A program made the position numbers and the translations under genes. From positions 1-32,881 of the forward strand of contig MKWR01000001.1 of the NCBI GenBank assembly GCA_001899855.1: DNA of 32,881 bases. The letters run 5' to 3'. Position 1 is the first letter of the stretch. Each line of letters opens with the position of its first letter. The stretch is from Lysobacterales bacterium 63-13. Its GTDB lineage: Bacteria; Pseudomonadota; Gammaproteobacteria; Xanthomonadales; Rhodanobacteraceae. Below the pieces are notes generated by a model, which ran no database searches, was not told where the DNA came from, and was given only the letters and a program-made list of their open reading frames with translations. Below, piece by piece: positions 31,161 through 32,881 of the stretch.

Positions 31161-32881
31161 TCACTTCTGCGGAGTCTCGTGGCTATCCTGTTCAAGACGG
31201 GTGATCCAGCCGAGCAGCGCGCGCGGCATGTCCTGTTGTGGCCAGGCGGCACGCAATTCGGCGAGTGCCTTGCGTGCCGCCGCCTTTTCTTCCAGTTGCA
31301 ACGAAAATTCGGCCTGATGCGCCTTGGCCAAGGTTGACTGATAGAGATTGAACGGCACGAATGCATCGCTGGTCGCGGCTTCCGTGTAGGCACGGCCGCG
31401 ATGTGAGGCGAGCCATGCTGCTTCGTGGCGGGCCGCTTCAAAATCCTTGTTCTCGGCGTGCAAGATCATCAGTGCCAAATGGGTTGCGTAGTACTCGGTA
31501 CCATCAACGGTGGCCTGCAGGTTCTGGATCGCTTGCGCAATGTCACCCCTGCGTGCGTCGAGGATGGCTTCCACGAGCGTCAGTCCCTTGGTGAGCGCCG
31601 GGAACTCACCACTACGCGCCGAATTGCCCAGTCGTTCGAGTAGCCGCGTGGCCGTGGCGGTCTGTTTGTAGTACGCGGCAAGCCAAGCATGGAACAGCAG
31701 GCGCTGGTCCATGACTGCGCGTACGTGGATGTCATCCGTGGTGGTCGATTTGCGCAACTGCTCGATCGCACGGTCGAGTATCGCTTTGCGGTCTGTTGCG
31801 GGCGCCAGCGCAACTTGCATTCCGGTCACCACATCGGCGAGCGTGTCGGCGTCGGTAGCATCGAGCCCCGCCTTGTTCGGAACCGGGACGGCGAGCGAGT
31901 CCTGGACCTTCCCCCATTGCCCTTGGGCGAGCGCCAAGTTCAATTGAAACAGACGGTCTTGCAACTTCGCCGAGGACGTTGCAGGTGCCGGCGCGGCGCG
32001 CTTCAGTTCGAGCGCCTTGTCGAACTTGCCTTGGACGACAAAGACCGCCGCATAGAGGTTGTCCTGGAATCGCGTTCCGGCCGCCTTGGATTTGGCGAAT
32101 TGCTGCTCCGCCTGCGCGTAGTCTTCCATGCCCAGGTAGAGCGTTCCCAGCAAGTAGTAGCCTGATCCATTGTTGGGATTCTGCGCGACGGCATTGCGCT
32201 TGTCCGCTTCGATGGCCGTCGCGAAATCGTTGGCGTGCATCCACAGGTTGTATGCGTACGCACCCTGCGCAGGAAACAGGTCGGGTTCAAGGCTGGCGAG
32301 GGCCTTCCATTTTTCTAGGGCGTCCCTGGGTGAGCGCACACTCGCCAACCAGGCTTCGGCGAGCATCTTGTCGGTTTGGGTCAGACGATCCCCGGATTGC
32401 AGGGCGGTTTCGAATTGCTGCTCCGCATCTCTGGCATGGTTCATGTCCAGATACAGTGTTCCCAACTGGATTCTTGCTTGTGCAAAGCCGGGATCGAGTT
32501 CGATCGCGTGCAAGTAGAGCGTCCTGGCCTGGGCGGTGTCGTCGAGGTCGTGCGCTTTGTAGGCCAGGGAGAACGCTCTCAATGCGTCCAGGTTGCTTGT
32601 CGCGGCCTTTTCCAGCGGCATCGACTCTTCCGATACGGTCGCCAGCGCCTCGCCCAGCCTTACGCGCAGGCGATTGTTGATCGCATCGAGCGAGGAAAGG
32701 ATGGATTCCTTGCCGATGCCGTCGGCGGTCTCCGAGTAGACCGTGGTCTGCGTCTGCGGATCGATGACTTCGGCGGTGATGCGCACGCGCCCGCCGATCT
32801 CGGCGATGGTCGGCAGGATCAGGGCGCGCGCGCCGTCGCGGATCGCCACTTCCGAGCCGACCGCGCGGTCGACTTCGGTGG
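31161..32881 (-). CDS. Second peptide modification system cyclase (TPR part), truncated by window edge
   Basis: At least 572 residues; the frame is open to the window edge, so start, cyclase domain and transmembrane helix lie outside. The visible part is the TolB-like segment (IRDGARALILPTIAEIGGRV) and the TPR region (ALRAFSLAYKAHDLDDTAQA, LYLHAIELDPGFAQARIQLG, YLLGTLYLGMEDYAQAEQQF). It is a paralogue of the gene at 27973-30684: the first part is almost identical, the TPR part strongly diverged. It probably pairs with precursor 2, which it meets tail to tail. Divergence of the repeats with conservation of the upstream part suggests the TPRs recognise the specific partner peptide (inference). 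Confidence 0.82.
   Translation of the reverse strand, partial: TEVDRAVGSEVAIRDGARALILPTIAEIGGRVRITAEVIDPQTQTTVYSETADGIGKESILSSLDAINNRLRVRLGEALATVSEESMPLEKAATSNLDALRAFSLAYKAHDLDDTAQARTLYLHAIELDPGFAQARIQLGTLYLDMNHARDAEQQFETALQSGDRLTQTDKMLAEAWLASVRSPRDALEKWKALASLEPDLFPAQGAYAYNLWMHANDFATAIEADKRNAVAQNPNNGSGYYLLGTLYLGMEDYAQAEQQFAKSKAAGTRFQDNLYAAVFVVQGKFDKALELKRAAPAPATSSAKLQDRLFQLNLALAQGQWGKVQDSLAVPVPNKAGLDATDADTLADVVTGMQVALAPATDRKAILDRAIEQLRKSTTTDDIHVRAVMDQRLLFHAWLAAYYKQTATATRLLERLGNSARSGEFPALTKGLTLVEAILDARRGDIAQAIQNLQATVDGTEYYATHLALMILHAENKDFEAARHEAAWLASHRGRAYTEAATSDAFVPFNLYQSTLAKAHQAEFSLQLEEKAAARKALAELRAAWPQQDMPRALLGWITRLEQDSHETPQK
32700..32881 (-). repeat. Near-identical block shared by the two cyclase genes, copy 2
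   Basis: Matches 29521-29702 at 179 of 182 bp and runs to the window end. The sharp loss of similarity at 32699 indicates a conversion or duplication endpoint. Confidence 0.85.

Noticed and set aside
1-32881. CRISPR array, rRNA or tRNA genes
   Set aside because: No regularly spaced 25-40-bp repeats and no recognisable rRNA or tRNA sequence were seen; the only periodic repeats are the short IS21-type units.

Overview
The window looks like a high-GC gammaproteobacterial chromosome, most likely order Lysobacterales (Xanthomonadales). The strongest pointer is the right-hand end, which carries a RiPP locus of the type described from that order: NHLP-related precursor peptides, a nucleotidyl-cyclase/TPR 'peptide modification' protein and a SagB-like 'peptide maturation dehydrogenase'. 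That end reads as native chromosome. Everything left of about 24587 reads as an accessory genomic island sitting in the Mg-chelatase-like competence gene comM/yifB, of which only the C-terminal part remains (24587-25177). The other half of comM would lie outside the window.

Layout of the island. 1-110: right end of an IS21-like element. 84-2994: a recombination module (a tyrosine recombinase truncated by that IS, a 196-aa coiled-coil protein, and an intact tyrosine integrase). 3199-10507: a compact cassette with overlapping genes, made of an RHH regulator, a C5-cytosine methyltransferase, two tandem paralogous cysteine-rich proteins (putative restriction subunits), a ParB/sulfiredoxin-fold protein, a SNF2-type helicase and a DUF3883-like PD-(D/E)XK nuclease. 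I read it as a multi-subunit modification/restriction or defence system, and it matches no named system I can recall. 11145-14866: a second, higher-GC module in which a caspase-like protease is fused to a Ski2-like helicase and followed by a HIRAN-domain protein. 15100-18891: a STAND-type P-loop NTPase with an N-terminal PD-(D/E)XK nuclease, resembling Avs-like phage sensors. 19309-20789: small orphan genes and a putAbiC-like membrane protein. 21086-23232: a decayed IS3 element, a truncated recombinase N-terminus and an intact 1290-bp IS3-family element. 23283-23955: an XRE regulator divergent from an unknown gene.

IS21-type end repeats (spaced 21-24 bp) and a short hairpin repeat recur between the defence modules, as if the island was assembled from separately acquired pieces. 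A near-perfect palindrome upstream of the first cassette recurs at 19629.

Native side. An XdhC-family protein (25266-26336) faces the SagB-like dehydrogenase (26362-27537). Two RiPP precursor genes (27701-27985, 30882-31160) each meet a cyclase/TPR gene tail to tail (27973-30684, and 31161 to the window edge). The two cyclase genes share a 182-bp block differing at only three bases, much more similar than its flank, which suggests recent gene conversion or partial duplication.
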